From assembly GCA_019449595.1 (NCBI GenBank), contig JAGRPL010000001.1, forward strand, positions 186,001-250,000: a stretch of 64,000 nt of DNA. The letters are read 5' to 3'. Below the pieces are notes generated by a model. It saw nothing but the letters and a program-made list of their open reading frames with translations, did no database searches and had not been told where the DNA came from. The position numbers were made by a program, and so were the translations under genes. The stretch is from Rhodoferax sp. Its GTDB lineage: Bacteria > Pseudomonadota > Gammaproteobacteria > Burkholderiales > Burkholderiaceae_C. This document shows positions 44,430 to 52,987 of the stretch, in pieces. Position 1 is the first letter of the stretch, and each line of letters starts with the position of its first letter.

Positions 44430-44810
44430 ATGTGGCCATTTACGCAGACAGAGGACCCCGACAAGATCGACATCCAGCTGGACTTCTGGGGCGATGCGGG
44501 GGCGCCCTCGTTCACCGTGAAACTGGTGACCGAAGACCAGACGGTGCTGGAAGGCTTCGGGGAAATCCGGGGCACCGACTTTCGGCTGTGCAACATCAAG
44601 ACCCACCCCGCCTACCGCCAACGGGGGTTCGGCACGACGGTGGTGGGCACGCTGATCGGGGCGGCCAGGGCCCGGCGCTGCACCACCTTCACGCTGGAAG
44701 ACGTTTCACCGCACAACCCCGAGGCCATCGCCGTCTACCAGAGCTTTGGCGCGGTGGCCCTGCCGCCCGGCAAACCCGGGGGCCATGCCGATTACCGGCT
44801 CACGCTCTGA
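44430..44810 (+). CDS. GNAT family N-acetyltransferase
   Basis: 126-residue single GNAT domain. The acetyl-CoA-binding loop is HPAYRQRGFGTTVVGTLI (pattern Q/R-x2-G-x-G) and the C-terminal region PEAIAVYQSFGAVAL matches the usual final strand. ATG 44430 is preceded by GGGAG at good spacing; an upstream extension to 44280 overlaps the prpF-like start and is unlikely. Substrate (protein, antibiotic or small amine) unknown. Confidence 0.85.
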   Translation: MWPFTQTEDPDKIDIQLDFWGDAGAPSFTVKLVTEDQTVLEGFGEIRGTDFRLCNIKTHPAYRQRGFGTTVVGTLIGAARARRCTTFTLEDVSPHNPEAIAVYQSFGAVALPPGKPGGHADYRLTL

Positions 44811-44831
44811 ACCGGCTCCCGGCCACCGCGC

Positions 44832-45263
44832 TCACGCAGTCGCAGGCAGCCGGGCCAGGAAGGCCTTCGGCACCGGCGTCACCTTGCGGTCCTGGGGGGC
44901 AATGAAGACGATGCCGATCTTGCCCAGCGCCACTTCGCGGCCAGTTGCCAGCTCGCTCATGCGAAACTGCAGATCAAAGCCGTACTTGTTGAAATCGGCC
45001 GGCAGCATTTCCACGCGCATGGTCTCGCCATGGAAACCCTCGGACTTGTACTGCGCCACGATGTCGCCCACGACGATGAGCGCGCCCTCCACGCCCGACT
45101 CGAAATAGCCCAGCGACTTGAAGAAACGCACCCGCGCCTCCGACACCAGCGTCAGCAGCTGCGCGTTGTCCAGATGTCCGCCCTGGTTGACGTGGCTGAT
45201 GTAGATGGGCATGTCCGTTGCGAAGCTGTAACGGGGTGCCGGGGTGAGCTGGATGCGTGGCAT
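44832..45263 (-). CDS. Acyl-CoA thioesterase (4HBT hotdog family)
   Basis: 143-residue hotdog-fold protein resembling YbgC/4-hydroxybenzoyl-CoA thioesterases. The active-site helix reads ISHVNQGGHLDNAQLLTLVSEARVRFF with Asp in the expected position. It probably hydrolyses short or aromatic acyl-CoA. The ATG at 45263 (MPRIQLTP) matches family length. Convergent with the GNAT gene and upstream of nothing obvious; it lies 68 bases from the end of the AraC regulator gene. Confidence 0.87.
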   Translation of the reverse strand: MPRIQLTPAPRYSFATDMPIYISHVNQGGHLDNAQLLTLVSEARVRFFKSLGYFESGVEGALIVVGDIVAQYKSEGFHGETMRVEMLPADFNKYGFDLQFRMSELATGREVALGKIGIVFIAPQDRKVTPVPKAFLARLPATA

Positions 45264-45331
45264 GGGAACGAAATATAAAAAGGAATGACAGCGGGCGCAC
45301 AACGGCCCACCCCGGACTGTACCCGCGCGCC

Positions 45332-46297
45332 CTAGGCGGACCGCGCAAACTGCGCGGGCGTCTGGCCGCTCCAGCGCCGAAAGGCCCGGGAAAAGGCGTT
45401 TTCATCCGAAAAGCCCAGCCGCTCGCCCACCGCTGCCACCGCCTGGCCGCCACGCAGCGCCTGCGCCGCCATGTCGTACAGCAGCGCCTCGCGCAGGCCC
45501 TTGAAGGATATGGCCTCGGCCGCCAGCTTGCGGTTGAGGTTGCGCCCGCTCATACCCAGCTGCTCGCCAATGCGCTCCTTGCCCCAGCGCGGGTTGGCAC
45601 GGATCAACTGCTGTACCTGCGCCGATACGCTGCCCTGCGCCAGCGATGCCAGCATGTCGTCGGCCAACCTGCGCAGGTGCGCGTGCAGCGACTGGCCAGC
45701 CTCGATCAGGCTGTGGCCCAGCTCGGCGGCGTCCATGCTGACGCCGTTGCAGGGCTGGCCGAACCGCACCGGACAGCCCAGCAGTTCCTCATATGCCGCC
45801 ACGTCGGCGCGGGGGGCATGCATGAACAGCACCTCGCGCGGGTGAAACCGCCCGTTGGTCATCCAGCGCGCCAGACTCACCACGCAACCCAGCGCCGCCT
45901 CCACCCGCTGGTCGCGGCACACCGTGTACTCGGGCTGGTAGCGCAGCAGCATGGTGCCCGGGCTGGCCTGGGTCTCGAAGCGGGCGTTGTCACCCACGAT
46001 GGGGGCGTACTCGGTAAGCACCTCCAGCGCATCCCCCAGCGTGTCGCAGCTGAGCAGCAGCATGCCCACGATGTCCAGGTGGCCGGCCTGCAGGTCGGTC
46101 CCCGCGCGCAGCGCCGCCAGCGGGTCGACCGTGGCGTTGGCGAACAGGGACCACAGGGCGTCCTGTTGGGCCATGGGCACACGGGCATGGTGGGTCAGCG
46201 CCTGGCGCAGGTCATCGGGCACGCGCACGCCGTGGCGCTGGGCGGCTTCCAGGATGGCCTGGGTGAATCGGGCGGTAACACTGAAGTGGTCTTGCAT
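45332..46297 (-). CDS. AraC family regulator with VirS/OruR-type N-domain
   Basis: 321 residues. The N-terminal part (about 20-205) resembles the ligand-binding domain shared by VirS, OruR and related regulators, and the C-terminal AraC DNA-binding domain (about 225-320) has two helix-turn-helix units, IGEQLGMSGRNLNRKLAAEA and VGERLGFSDENAFSRAFRRWSGQTPAQF. ATG 46297 chosen on homology; longer in-frame sequence upstream is not credible. Divergent from the nine-gene operon starting at 46466, so it most likely controls it, through the direct repeat at 46321-46356. Regulators of this class often sense lipids, sterols or aromatic compounds. Confidence 0.9.
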   Translation of the reverse strand: MQDHFSVTARFTQAILEAAQRHGVRVPDDLRQALTHHARVPMAQQDALWSLFANATVDPLAALRAGTDLQAGHLDIVGMLLLSCDTLGDALEVLTEYAPIVGDNARFETQASPGTMLLRYQPEYTVCRDQRVEAALGCVVSLARWMTNGRFHPREVLFMHAPRADVAAYEELLGCPVRFGQPCNGVSMDAAELGHSLIEAGQSLHAHLRRLADDMLASLAQGSVSAQVQQLIRANPRWGKERIGEQLGMSGRNLNRKLAAEAISFKGLREALLYDMAAQALRGGQAVAAVGERLGFSDENAFSRAFRRWSGQTPAQFARSA

Positions 46298-46320
46298 GGC
46301 GGTCAACGGCGGTGGCGGGC

Positions 46321-46356
46321 CTGTCCCGAATGGACGTGCGCGCTGTCCCAAATGGA
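46321..46356. promoter_or_regulatory. Direct repeat, candidate AraC-type operator
   Basis: CTGTCCCGAATGGA (46321-46334) and CTGTCCCAAATGGA (46343-46356) agree at 13 of 14 positions and are 22 bases apart start to start, two helical turns, as expected for AraC-family dimers. A TCCCA/TGGGA inverted repeat overlaps the second half-site. The pair sits between the divergent regulator and SBF transporter starts. Confidence 0.7.
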
Positions 46357-46465
46357 ATGGGACGAAGCGCCAAGTTTGCCCTAAAGTTCCGCCATATCCG
46401 AGGATCGGGGGGCTGCAGCGTCGCTGGGGCCCACCCGGACCCATGCTGAACGAGGAGACACCCCC

Positions 46466-47392
46466 ATGGTACCCATTGACCAGGTCCACCTGAGCTTCAA
46501 CCCGCAGACCCTGAGCGTACTCAACGCGGTACTCGGGCTGGTGATGTTCGGCGTGGCCCTTGAACTGCGCGTGGACGATTTCAGGACCGCACTGCGCACC
46601 CCCAAGGCCCTGGCACTGGGTCTGCTCGGCCACCATGTGCTGTTCCCGGCCATGACCTACGGGCTGATCTGGATCCTGCGGCCCGAACCCAGCATTGCGC
46701 TGGGCATGATCCTGGTTTCCGCCTGTCCGGCGGGGCACATCTCCAACTTTCTGGTGCACCTCTCCAAGGGCAACACGGCGCTGTCGGTCAGCGTGAGCGC
46801 ACTGTCCACGGTAGTGGCCCTGTTCATGACCCCGCTGAACTTCGCCTTCTGGGGCAACCTGCACCCCATCACGGCCGGACTGATGAAGCAGGTGGCCATG
46901 AGCCCGTGGGAAATGCTGGAAGTGATCGTGATGCTGCTGGGTGTGCCGCTGGTGCTGGGCATGTGGGTGGCGCGCCAGTACCCGGCTTTGGCGCACAAGC
47001 TGCAAAAGCCCATGAAAATCCTGTCGCTGCTGATTCTGCTGGGCTTCATCGGCGGTGCGCTGGCGGCCAACTTCCAGCACTTCATCGCCTACATCCAGCT
47101 GGTGGTGGGCGTGGTGTTTGTGCACAACCTGATGGCACTGGGCACGGGTTATGGCCTGTCCACCCTGATCGGCCTGCCCGAACGTGACCGCCGCGCGATC
47201 ACTTTCGAGATGGGCATCCAGAACTCGGGCCTGGGGCTGATCCTGATCTTCAACTTCTTCGACGGCCTGGGCGGCATGGCCATCGTCACGGCCTGGTGGG
47301 GCATCTGGCACATCGTGGCGGGCATGAGCCTGGCCACCTTCTGGAAGAACCGCCCGCCGCAGCCCGCGCCGGCCGCAGGAGCGCAGGCATGA
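46466..47392 (+). CDS. Bile acid:sodium symporter (SBF) family transporter
   Basis: 308-residue inner-membrane transporter with about nine hydrophobic segments. The SBF/BASS family pattern is visible in VLNAVLGLVMFGVALELRVDDF, SACPAGHISNFLVHLSKGN and FEMGIQNSGLGLIL. Bacterial members import steroids, bile acids or organic anions with sodium. GAGGAGA precedes ATG 46466. First gene of the nine-gene operon; its stop overlaps the next start as ATGA. Confidence 0.93.
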   Translation: MVPIDQVHLSFNPQTLSVLNAVLGLVMFGVALELRVDDFRTALRTPKALALGLLGHHVLFPAMTYGLIWILRPEPSIALGMILVSACPAGHISNFLVHLSKGNTALSVSVSALSTVVALFMTPLNFAFWGNLHPITAGLMKQVAMSPWEMLEVIVMLLGVPLVLGMWVARQYPALAHKLQKPMKILSLLILLGFIGGALAANFQHFIAYIQLVVGVVFVHNLMALGTGYGLSTLIGLPERDRRAITFEMGIQNSGLGLILIFNFFDGLGGMAIVTAWWGIWHIVAGMSLATFWKNRPPQPAPAAGAQA

Positions 47393-48360
47393 GCCGCGTC
47401 CTCATCACCGGTGGCGGCGGTTACCTCGGCAGCCAGCTGGTGGCGCGGCTGGCGGCATTGCCGGCGGCCCAGCGCCCGGCCGTGATCGTGTCGCATGACA
47501 TCCGGGAACCCAAGACGCGCCTGCCCGGCGTGGAATACGCCGTAGCCGACATCCGCGCGCCCGAGATGGCCGACATCATCGGCGCGTACGGCATCGACAC
47601 GGTCGTGCATCTGGCGTCCATCGTGACGCCGGGCAAGGGCAGCAACCGGGCCTTTGAATACGACGTGGACGTGAACGGCACCCACAACGTACTGGAAGCC
47701 TGCGTGCGCCACGGCGTCAAACGCATTGTGGTGTCCAGCAGTGGCGCCGCCTATGGCTACCACGCTGACAACGCCGCCTGGCTGACCGAAGACATGCCGG
47801 TGCGCGGCAACGAGGTATTTGCCTACGCGCACCACAAGCGGCTGGTGGAAGAAATGCTGGCCAGCTACCGCAAGACCCACCCCCAACTGCAGCAGGTGGT
47901 GCTGCGCATTGGCACCATCCTGGGCGCCACCGTGCGCAACCAGATCACCGACCTGTTCGAGAAGCCCCGCCTGCTGGCCATCCGGGGCTCCGACAGCCCT
48001 TTTGTCTTCATCTGGGACCAGGACGTGGTGGGCATCATCCTGCGCGCCGTTTCCGACGGCCCGCCGGGCATCTACAACGTGGCGGGCGACGGCGCGCTCA
48101 CCATCCACCAGATTGCCCAGCGCCTGGGCAAACCCACGCTGCAGCTGCCCGCCTGGCTGCTCCAGGCCGCGCTGGCCGTGCTCAAGCCACTGGGGCTGAC
48201 CCAGTACGGCCCCGAGCAGCTGGACTTCCTGCGCTACCGCCCCGTGCTGCTGAACACCAAGCTCAAGACGGCGTTTGGCTACACGCCCACCTACACCTCG
48301 GCCGAGGTGTTCGAGCTGTACCGCCAGGCACGGTCCCAGGCCGCCACCGGGGGCGTCTGA
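47389..48360 (+). CDS. NAD-dependent epimerase/dehydratase (extended SDR)
   Basis: 323 residues. The Rossmann glycine motif is ITGGGGYLGSQL, the active-site Ser/Tyr/Lys are in VSSSGAAYGYH and YAHHKRLVEE (YxxxK), and the sugar-epimerase-like C-terminal part is present. Family members act on nucleotide sugars but also on hydroxysteroids and other hydroxy ketones. Translationally coupled to the SBF gene by a 4-base overlap. With the next gene it provides two separate NAD(P) redox steps for the pathway. Confidence 0.9.
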   Translation: MSRVLITGGGGYLGSQLVARLAALPAAQRPAVIVSHDIREPKTRLPGVEYAVADIRAPEMADIIGAYGIDTVVHLASIVTPGKGSNRAFEYDVDVNGTHNVLEACVRHGVKRIVVSSSGAAYGYHADNAAWLTEDMPVRGNEVFAYAHHKRLVEEMLASYRKTHPQLQQVVLRIGTILGATVRNQITDLFEKPRLLAIRGSDSPFVFIWDQDVVGIILRAVSDGPPGIYNVAGDGALTIHQIAQRLGKPTLQLPAWLLQAALAVLKPLGLTQYGPEQLDFLRYRPVLLNTKLKTAFGYTPTYTSAEVFELYRQARSQAATGGV

Positions 48361-48362
48361 CC

Positions 48363-49184
48363 ATGCGCACGTTTGCCGGGCGCAGTGTCGTCGTCACCGG
48401 TGCGGCCGGTGGCCTGGGGCAGGCGCTGGTGGCGGCCTTTCTGCAGGCCGGTGCGCAGGTGCTGGCGCTGGACCGCAACGCCGCGGCGCTGGAGGCCTTG
48501 CCGCGTCCGGCACCCACCCGCGGTGCGGGGAGCGATGCCCCTGCGCTGGTCACCGCCGTCTGTGACATCACCCAGCCCCGCGACTGCGACGAGGCGATTG
48601 CCCAGGCCGTGGCCCTCTGGGGCGGCGTCGATGTGCTGATCAACAACGCCGGCATTTCCCACCGCAGCCTGTTCGCCGGGACCGACCCCGCCGTCATCCG
48701 CCGGGTGATGGAGGTGAATTTCTTCGGCGCCGTGCACATGACCCATGCCGCCCTGCCCCACATCGTGGCCCGCCACGGCGTGGTGGCCGCCGTCTCCAGC
48801 GTGGCCGGTTTCGCGCCGCTGATGGGGCGCACCGGCTACTGCGCCAGCAAGCACGCCCTGCACGGCTTCTTCGACACCCTGCGCACCGAGGTGCAGGACC
48901 TGGGCGTGCAGGTCACGCTCATCAGCCCGTCCTTCATTGCCACCGGTATCGGCGCGGCCGCGCTGGGCGGCTCCGGCTCGTCGGCCACGTCCCCACGCAT
49001 CACCACCGGGGGCGAGTCGGCCCCCGAGGACATTGCCCGGCAGATCCTGAACGCGCTGGCGCGCGGCCAGACGCAGCTGCTGCCCGACCGCACCTCGCGC
49101 TTGGCCTGGTGGGTCAGCAAGCTGGCGCCGCGCTTTTATGCGCGCACCATGCAGCGCCGCGTGCGGGCCGAATTTGAATCCTGA
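48363..49184 (+). CDS. Short-chain dehydrogenase/reductase (classical SDR)
   Basis: 273 residues. TGAAGGLG cofactor motif, INNAG, catalytic Ser in VSSVAGFAPL and the YxxxK motif in GYCASKHAL. Gly-rich/Ser-rich segment (GGSGSSATS) after the active site is a substrate loop. A C-terminal basic helix (RFYARTMQRRVRAEF) resembles membrane-interacting SDRs. Two bases after the epimerase stop; substrate unknown. Confidence 0.92.
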   Translation: MRTFAGRSVVVTGAAGGLGQALVAAFLQAGAQVLALDRNAAALEALPRPAPTRGAGSDAPALVTAVCDITQPRDCDEAIAQAVALWGGVDVLINNAGISHRSLFAGTDPAVIRRVMEVNFFGAVHMTHAALPHIVARHGVVAAVSSVAGFAPLMGRTGYCASKHALHGFFDTLRTEVQDLGVQVTLISPSFIATGIGAAALGGSGSSATSPRITTGGESAPEDIARQILNALARGQTQLLPDRTSRLAWWVSKLAPRFYARTMQRRVRAEFES

Positions 49185-49207
49185 TAAAAACACAAGGAGA
49201 CCCCACC

Positions 49208-51007
49208 ATGCACGCACGCACACCGCAAAGAAGGGCCGGCATCCTCTGGGCCGGCGTGGTCGCCACCGCCCTGCTGGCATCACCAGCCGGCGCGGTGCCC
49301 ATCACCGTCAAGGACCCTGAGGGCAAGCCGGTTGCCACCGTCATGGTGAGCCGCCAGCCGGTCAAGCCCGCGGTGGTGGATACCTCGGACAACGGCTATC
49401 CGACCAGCGGCCGGCCGCAGCAGGCCTACATCGAGCTGGCCCGCTTTACCGACGCACAGGGGCACGCCGACATTCCGCCGGCCGAGCACCCCTGGAAAAT
49501 CCGCCTGCGCAAGCCCGGTTACCAGGACCTCACCGTCATGGCAACCGACCTGGGCAGCAAGGCGCTCGTGATGGCTCCCGAACACGATCCCGCCGCGCTG
49601 GCCGCGCAGCAGCCGGCCAACGCGTGGTCGTCCACCATCGACTTTGGCAACGTGGATCTGAAGAAGGAATTCATGTTGCAGTGCAACTTCTGCCACCAGC
49701 AAGGTGGCCCCCTGCTGCGCCGGGAGCGTTCGGCCGACGAGTGGAGCGCTGCCATCAAGCGCATGGTGCGCTACGGCGCCCGCTTGTCCAGCGAGGGGCA
49801 GAAGGAGATTCCGGCCCTGCTGGAAGCCCACTGGAAGAAGATCCACGCCAACCCGGCGCTGGTGCCGGCTGGCACGCCTTGGGCTCCTGCCCTGGCCAAG
49901 GCCACCATCCGCGAACTGCCCATTGGCGACAGCATGTCGCAGATGCACGATCTGCTGCTGCACTCCAATGGCATGGTGTACGTGGGCGACAACCTGCAGG
50001 ACCGGGTCTATGAAGTGGACCCCGCCACCGGAAAGTACACCGTGTACAAGATCGCGCCCCGACCGGGCGAGCAGCTCGGCGGCCTGCTGGCCGGACGCCT
50101 GCACGACTTTCCCAAACACGAAACCTACCAAGGCATCCACTCCCTGGCCGAATCGCCCAAGGACCACCACATCTTCATCACGCCTTCGTACCAGCGGCGC
50201 CTGATCGAGTTCGATCCGCAAACCAAGGCCTTCACCTACCACGACATGGACGGCGGCTTCTACCCGCACACCGTTCGCTTCGATGCCAAGGACCGGGTCT
50301 GGTTCACGCTGGCGCTCTCCAACCAGGTGGGCATGTACGACCGGACCACCCAGAAATACACCCTGTACGACCTGCCGTTTCGCAGCCTGATGGAGCGCAT
50401 CACGGTCAAGCTCACACCCTTCATCTTCAAGCTGCTGGGATGGGGCATTCCCATTGCCAACTACGTCAAGGTTGACCATGTCTCCACCGGCGTGCCCCTG
50501 CCCTACGGCATTGACATCACGCCCGATGGCAAGGCCTGGATCGCGCGGCTGCACACCGATGAAATTGCGTCGATCGACCCGGACACCGGCACGGTGACCA
50601 TGGTCAAGACCCCGTTCAAGGGCCCCCGGCGTCTGCGCAGCGACAAGGACGGCAACCTGTGGATCGTGGCGTTCAACGAGTCCCAGATCGTGCGCTACAC
50701 CCCCAGCACCGGCGAGTTCCTGCGCCTGGACCTGCCCGTCGTTCCCAAGGGCAGTGACACGCCCTACTCCCTCAACGTGGACAAGGCGCGCCACCAGGTG
50801 TGGGTCAACGGCACCAACTCCGATTCGGTCTACCGCTATGACATCGCCACGCAGACCTGGAGCATGTTCCCCATGCAACGCCATGTGACCTTCACCCGCG
50901 ACGTGGAGATCTCGCCCAAGGGCCAGGTGTACGTGACCAGCGCATCCTTCCCCAGCTGGCACATCGAGGATGCCCAGCCCACGCTGATCGAAATCACCCC
51001 ACGCTGA
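49208..51007 (+). CDS. Secreted Vgb-like beta-propeller with one cytochrome c heme site
   Basis: 599 residues with AAGGAG before the ATG and a signal peptide (about 1-29, ending AGA). Order: a carboxypeptidase-regulatory-like beta domain (about 30-120), then CNFCH (C159, C162, H163), the heme c attachment motif, then a Vgb (streptogramin lyase-like) beta-propeller (about 235-599) with repeats such as LPYGIDITPDGKAWIARLHTDEIASID and LRSDKDGNLWIVAFNESQIV. The combination suggests a periplasmic redox protein or lyase that takes a heme electron carrier. It is not a normal Vgb antibiotic-resistance enzyme, which lacks heme and a signal peptide. Central gene of the operon. Confidence 0.88.
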   Translation: MHARTPQRRAGILWAGVVATALLASPAGAVPITVKDPEGKPVATVMVSRQPVKPAVVDTSDNGYPTSGRPQQAYIELARFTDAQGHADIPPAEHPWKIRLRKPGYQDLTVMATDLGSKALVMAPEHDPAALAAQQPANAWSSTIDFGNVDLKKEFMLQCNFCHQQGGPLLRRERSADEWSAAIKRMVRYGARLSSEGQKEIPALLEAHWKKIHANPALVPAGTPWAPALAKATIRELPIGDSMSQMHDLLLHSNGMVYVGDNLQDRVYEVDPATGKYTVYKIAPRPGEQLGGLLAGRLHDFPKHETYQGIHSLAESPKDHHIFITPSYQRRLIEFDPQTKAFTYHDMDGGFYPHTVRFDAKDRVWFTLALSNQVGMYDRTTQKYTLYDLPFRSLMERITVKLTPFIFKLLGWGIPIANYVKVDHVSTGVPLPYGIDITPDGKAWIARLHTDEIASIDPDTGTVTMVKTPFKGPRRLRSDKDGNLWIVAFNESQIVRYTPSTGEFLRLDLPVVPKGSDTPYSLNVDKARHQVWVNGTNSDSVYRYDIATQTWSMFPMQRHVTFTRDVEISPKGQVYVTSASFPSWHIEDAQPTLIEITPR

Positions 51008-51019
51008 GCGCCACCGACC

Positions 51020-52207
51020 ATGCAGATCTCCATGCCCCGCTTCTACCTCTCCTGCCTGCTGGCCTTCACCGGCGGGCACATGGTCAACTACACCGTCATC
51101 CTGTACCTGCAGGAGAAGGTGGGGTCGGACTGGCTCTCGGGCATTGGCTTTGGCCTGTCGTTCGGCAGCTCCATCGTGTTTGGCTGGTTCGCCGGCGTCC
51201 TGTGCGACCGCATCGCCCCGGCGCGCGTGATCCACGCCGCCCAGGCCCTGTTCCTGCTGTGCTTGGCCGGTCTGTGGTGGACCGATGCGGGCGCCACCGG
51301 AACGGCCCGCGTGGTGTGGACCCTGTGCTCGGCCTTTCTGGGCGGGCTGGCGTGGTCGTTCGTCGGCCCGGCCCGGCTCGCCACCCTGGGGCAGATTGCC
51401 CCCGCGGACCGGCTCAAGCCGGCCACCATCATCTTCAACCTGCAGGTGCTGCTGGGCTTTGGCCTGGCGCCCGTGGTCATTGGCGTGGTGCGCAGCCACT
51501 ACGGCTGGCCGGCGGTGTTTGCCACCGGCATGGCCCTGTTTGCCGCCTCCTCGCTCCTGCTGCTGGGCACCCGCACGCACGGCAGTGACCGCCCCAGCCA
51601 GGGCGTGGCACGCGAACTGCGCGAGGGCTTTGCCGCCGTGCGCGCCAACCCCTTGCTGAGCCAGCTCATCGGGGCGGCCATCCTGGCCTACGCCATGACC
51701 GGGCCCATGCAGATCCTGCTGCCCAAGCTGGCGCGCGAGGTTCTGGGCCTGTCGGAACTGCAGCGCGGGGGCTACCTGGGCCTGATGGCGCTGACCCTGA
51801 TTGCCGGCGGCGTCTCGGCCCTGCTGCTGGGCAAGCATGTGCGCCACGGCGCCGCCATCTTTGCCGGCACCATCGCCGCCAGCCTGCTGTTTGCGTCACT
51901 GGCCTGCTGGAGCAGCGCGGCGGTCTCGGCCACGGCGCTCGGTGGCATGGGCCTGCTGGGCGGCATGGTGATCAGCTTCGTCATTGCCGGCATCCAGGGC
52001 CAGGCACCGGAGGCCCTGCGCGGACGCATTATGGGCATCTACTCCATCATTTCCCAGGTGGTTCCCGCTGCGTCGGGCGTGGCCGCCGGCGCGCTGGTGC
52101 GCGCCACCGGCACCACCAGTGCCATCGCCACGGCAGGCGTGGGGCTGGCCACCATGGCGTTGCTGGCCGCACTGGCCATGCCGCATCTGCGCCGCCTGCG
52201 CGCCTGA
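51020..52207 (+). CDS. Major facilitator superfamily transporter
   Basis: 395 residues, about twelve transmembrane segments. The loop 2-3 signature is GWFAGVLCDRIAPARV, close to the MFS pattern GxLaDrxGrR. N- and C-halves are of similar size with a central loop near residue 190 (RPSQGVARELREGFAAVRANP). Direction of transport is not determinable. Twelve bases after the Vgb-like gene. Confidence 0.9.
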   Translation: MQISMPRFYLSCLLAFTGGHMVNYTVILYLQEKVGSDWLSGIGFGLSFGSSIVFGWFAGVLCDRIAPARVIHAAQALFLLCLAGLWWTDAGATGTARVVWTLCSAFLGGLAWSFVGPARLATLGQIAPADRLKPATIIFNLQVLLGFGLAPVVIGVVRSHYGWPAVFATGMALFAASSLLLLGTRTHGSDRPSQGVARELREGFAAVRANPLLSQLIGAAILAYAMTGPMQILLPKLAREVLGLSELQRGGYLGLMALTLIAGGVSALLLGKHVRHGAAIFAGTIAASLLFASLACWSSAAVSATALGGMGLLGGMVISFVIAGIQGQAPEALRGRIMGIYSIISQVVPAASGVAAGALVRATGTTSAIATAGVGLATMALLAALAMPHLRRLRA

Positions 52208-52210
52208 GCC

Positions 52211-52987
52211 ATGCGTGCCCCTAAACGTGGTCTGACCCTCTTCCTGCTGGTACTGCTGGCCGGCGCGGTACTGGGGTGGCGTCTGTCCGGCCCGGGCCTG
52301 CAGCACGACGCGCCCAGAACCCTGCCCTGGACGGTGCCCGACTACCGGCCCGCCCAGGCCAAGCACCGGGTGTTGCCCGATGGCCGCCTGCGCATCGAGA
52401 TCACGCACCTGCCGCTGACCGGCATCCGCCCCGAGATGCTGGCCTGGTGGTACCGCAAGCTGCCCATTTCCACGGTCGACATTGGCGGCGTGCGCTACCC
52501 GTTCTACCATGTGTTCCACCCCACCGAGCACGGCCGCATCCGAGTGGTGGAACCCGCACTGGACGGCCAGCCGGGCATGGGGGTCGGGGCCCTGGTCGAA
52601 CGCGAGGAATGGTTCGGACCGTTCGACAGCAAGGGCGCCGGGCGCGTGACCCGTCTGGATGCCACCGGCATGACGGTCGTTCCCGAAGTGGCCGGCCTGC
52701 GGTTTGGCGAAATCGACCATCTCTTTGATGCCACCCCCACCGGCACCCAGTACCGGGTGGTCAGCACCATCGGCGTGGAGTGGCCGGTGGTGGGCGGAAT
52801 GGTCAACTGGGCCATCCGCCGCGCCATGTACCCCGAGGCCATGCTCCTGCACTGGGAGCGCCACCAGATCGAGGAGGTGGGCATGCTGCAGCATTTTCTT
52901 GCCACGCTGTACGCCAGCCAGCCGCAGGGCAACGCCTACCGCCTGACGGCTCCGGCGCAGCCCGGGTCTGGAGGTCCGACACCATGA
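52211..52987 (+). CDS. Membrane-anchored DAPG-hydrolase (PhlG-like) domain protein
   Basis: 258 residues with an N-terminal membrane anchor (about 8-25) and an outside-facing domain. The pattern ITHLPLTGIRPEMLAWWYRKLP, YPFYHVFHPTEHGRIRV and the end LLHWERHQIEEVGMLQHFLATLYAS match the PhlG domain, whose known member hydrolyses a C-C bond in 2,4-diacetylphloroglucinol; the His/Glu in TEHGR and the HxxxE of RHQIEE could be zinc ligands. Known PhlG is cytoplasmic and has no anchor. Assignment is by motif pattern only. Stop overlaps the next start as ATGA. Confidence 0.65.
   Translation: MRAPKRGLTLFLLVLLAGAVLGWRLSGPGLQHDAPRTLPWTVPDYRPAQAKHRVLPDGRLRIEITHLPLTGIRPEMLAWWYRKLPISTVDIGGVRYPFYHVFHPTEHGRIRVVEPALDGQPGMGVGALVEREEWFGPFDSKGAGRVTRLDATGMTVVPEVAGLRFGEIDHLFDATPTGTQYRVVSTIGVEWPVVGGMVNWAIRRAMYPEAMLLHWERHQIEEVGMLQHFLATLYASQPQGNAYRLTAPAQPGSGGPTP

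Noticed and set aside
42361..44520. Long plus-strand frame across the phosphatase and prpF-like genes
   Set aside because: The two minus-strand genes carry family motifs; this frame has none.
46298..47311. N-terminal extension of the AraC regulator
   Set aside because: It covers the divergent SBF gene and the operator region; regulators of this family are about 320-340 residues.
49280..51847. 855-codon minus-strand frame over the Vgb-like and MFS genes
   Set aside because: Both plus-strand proteins have clear domains and overlapping-operon structure; no ribosome-binding site or motif on this strand.
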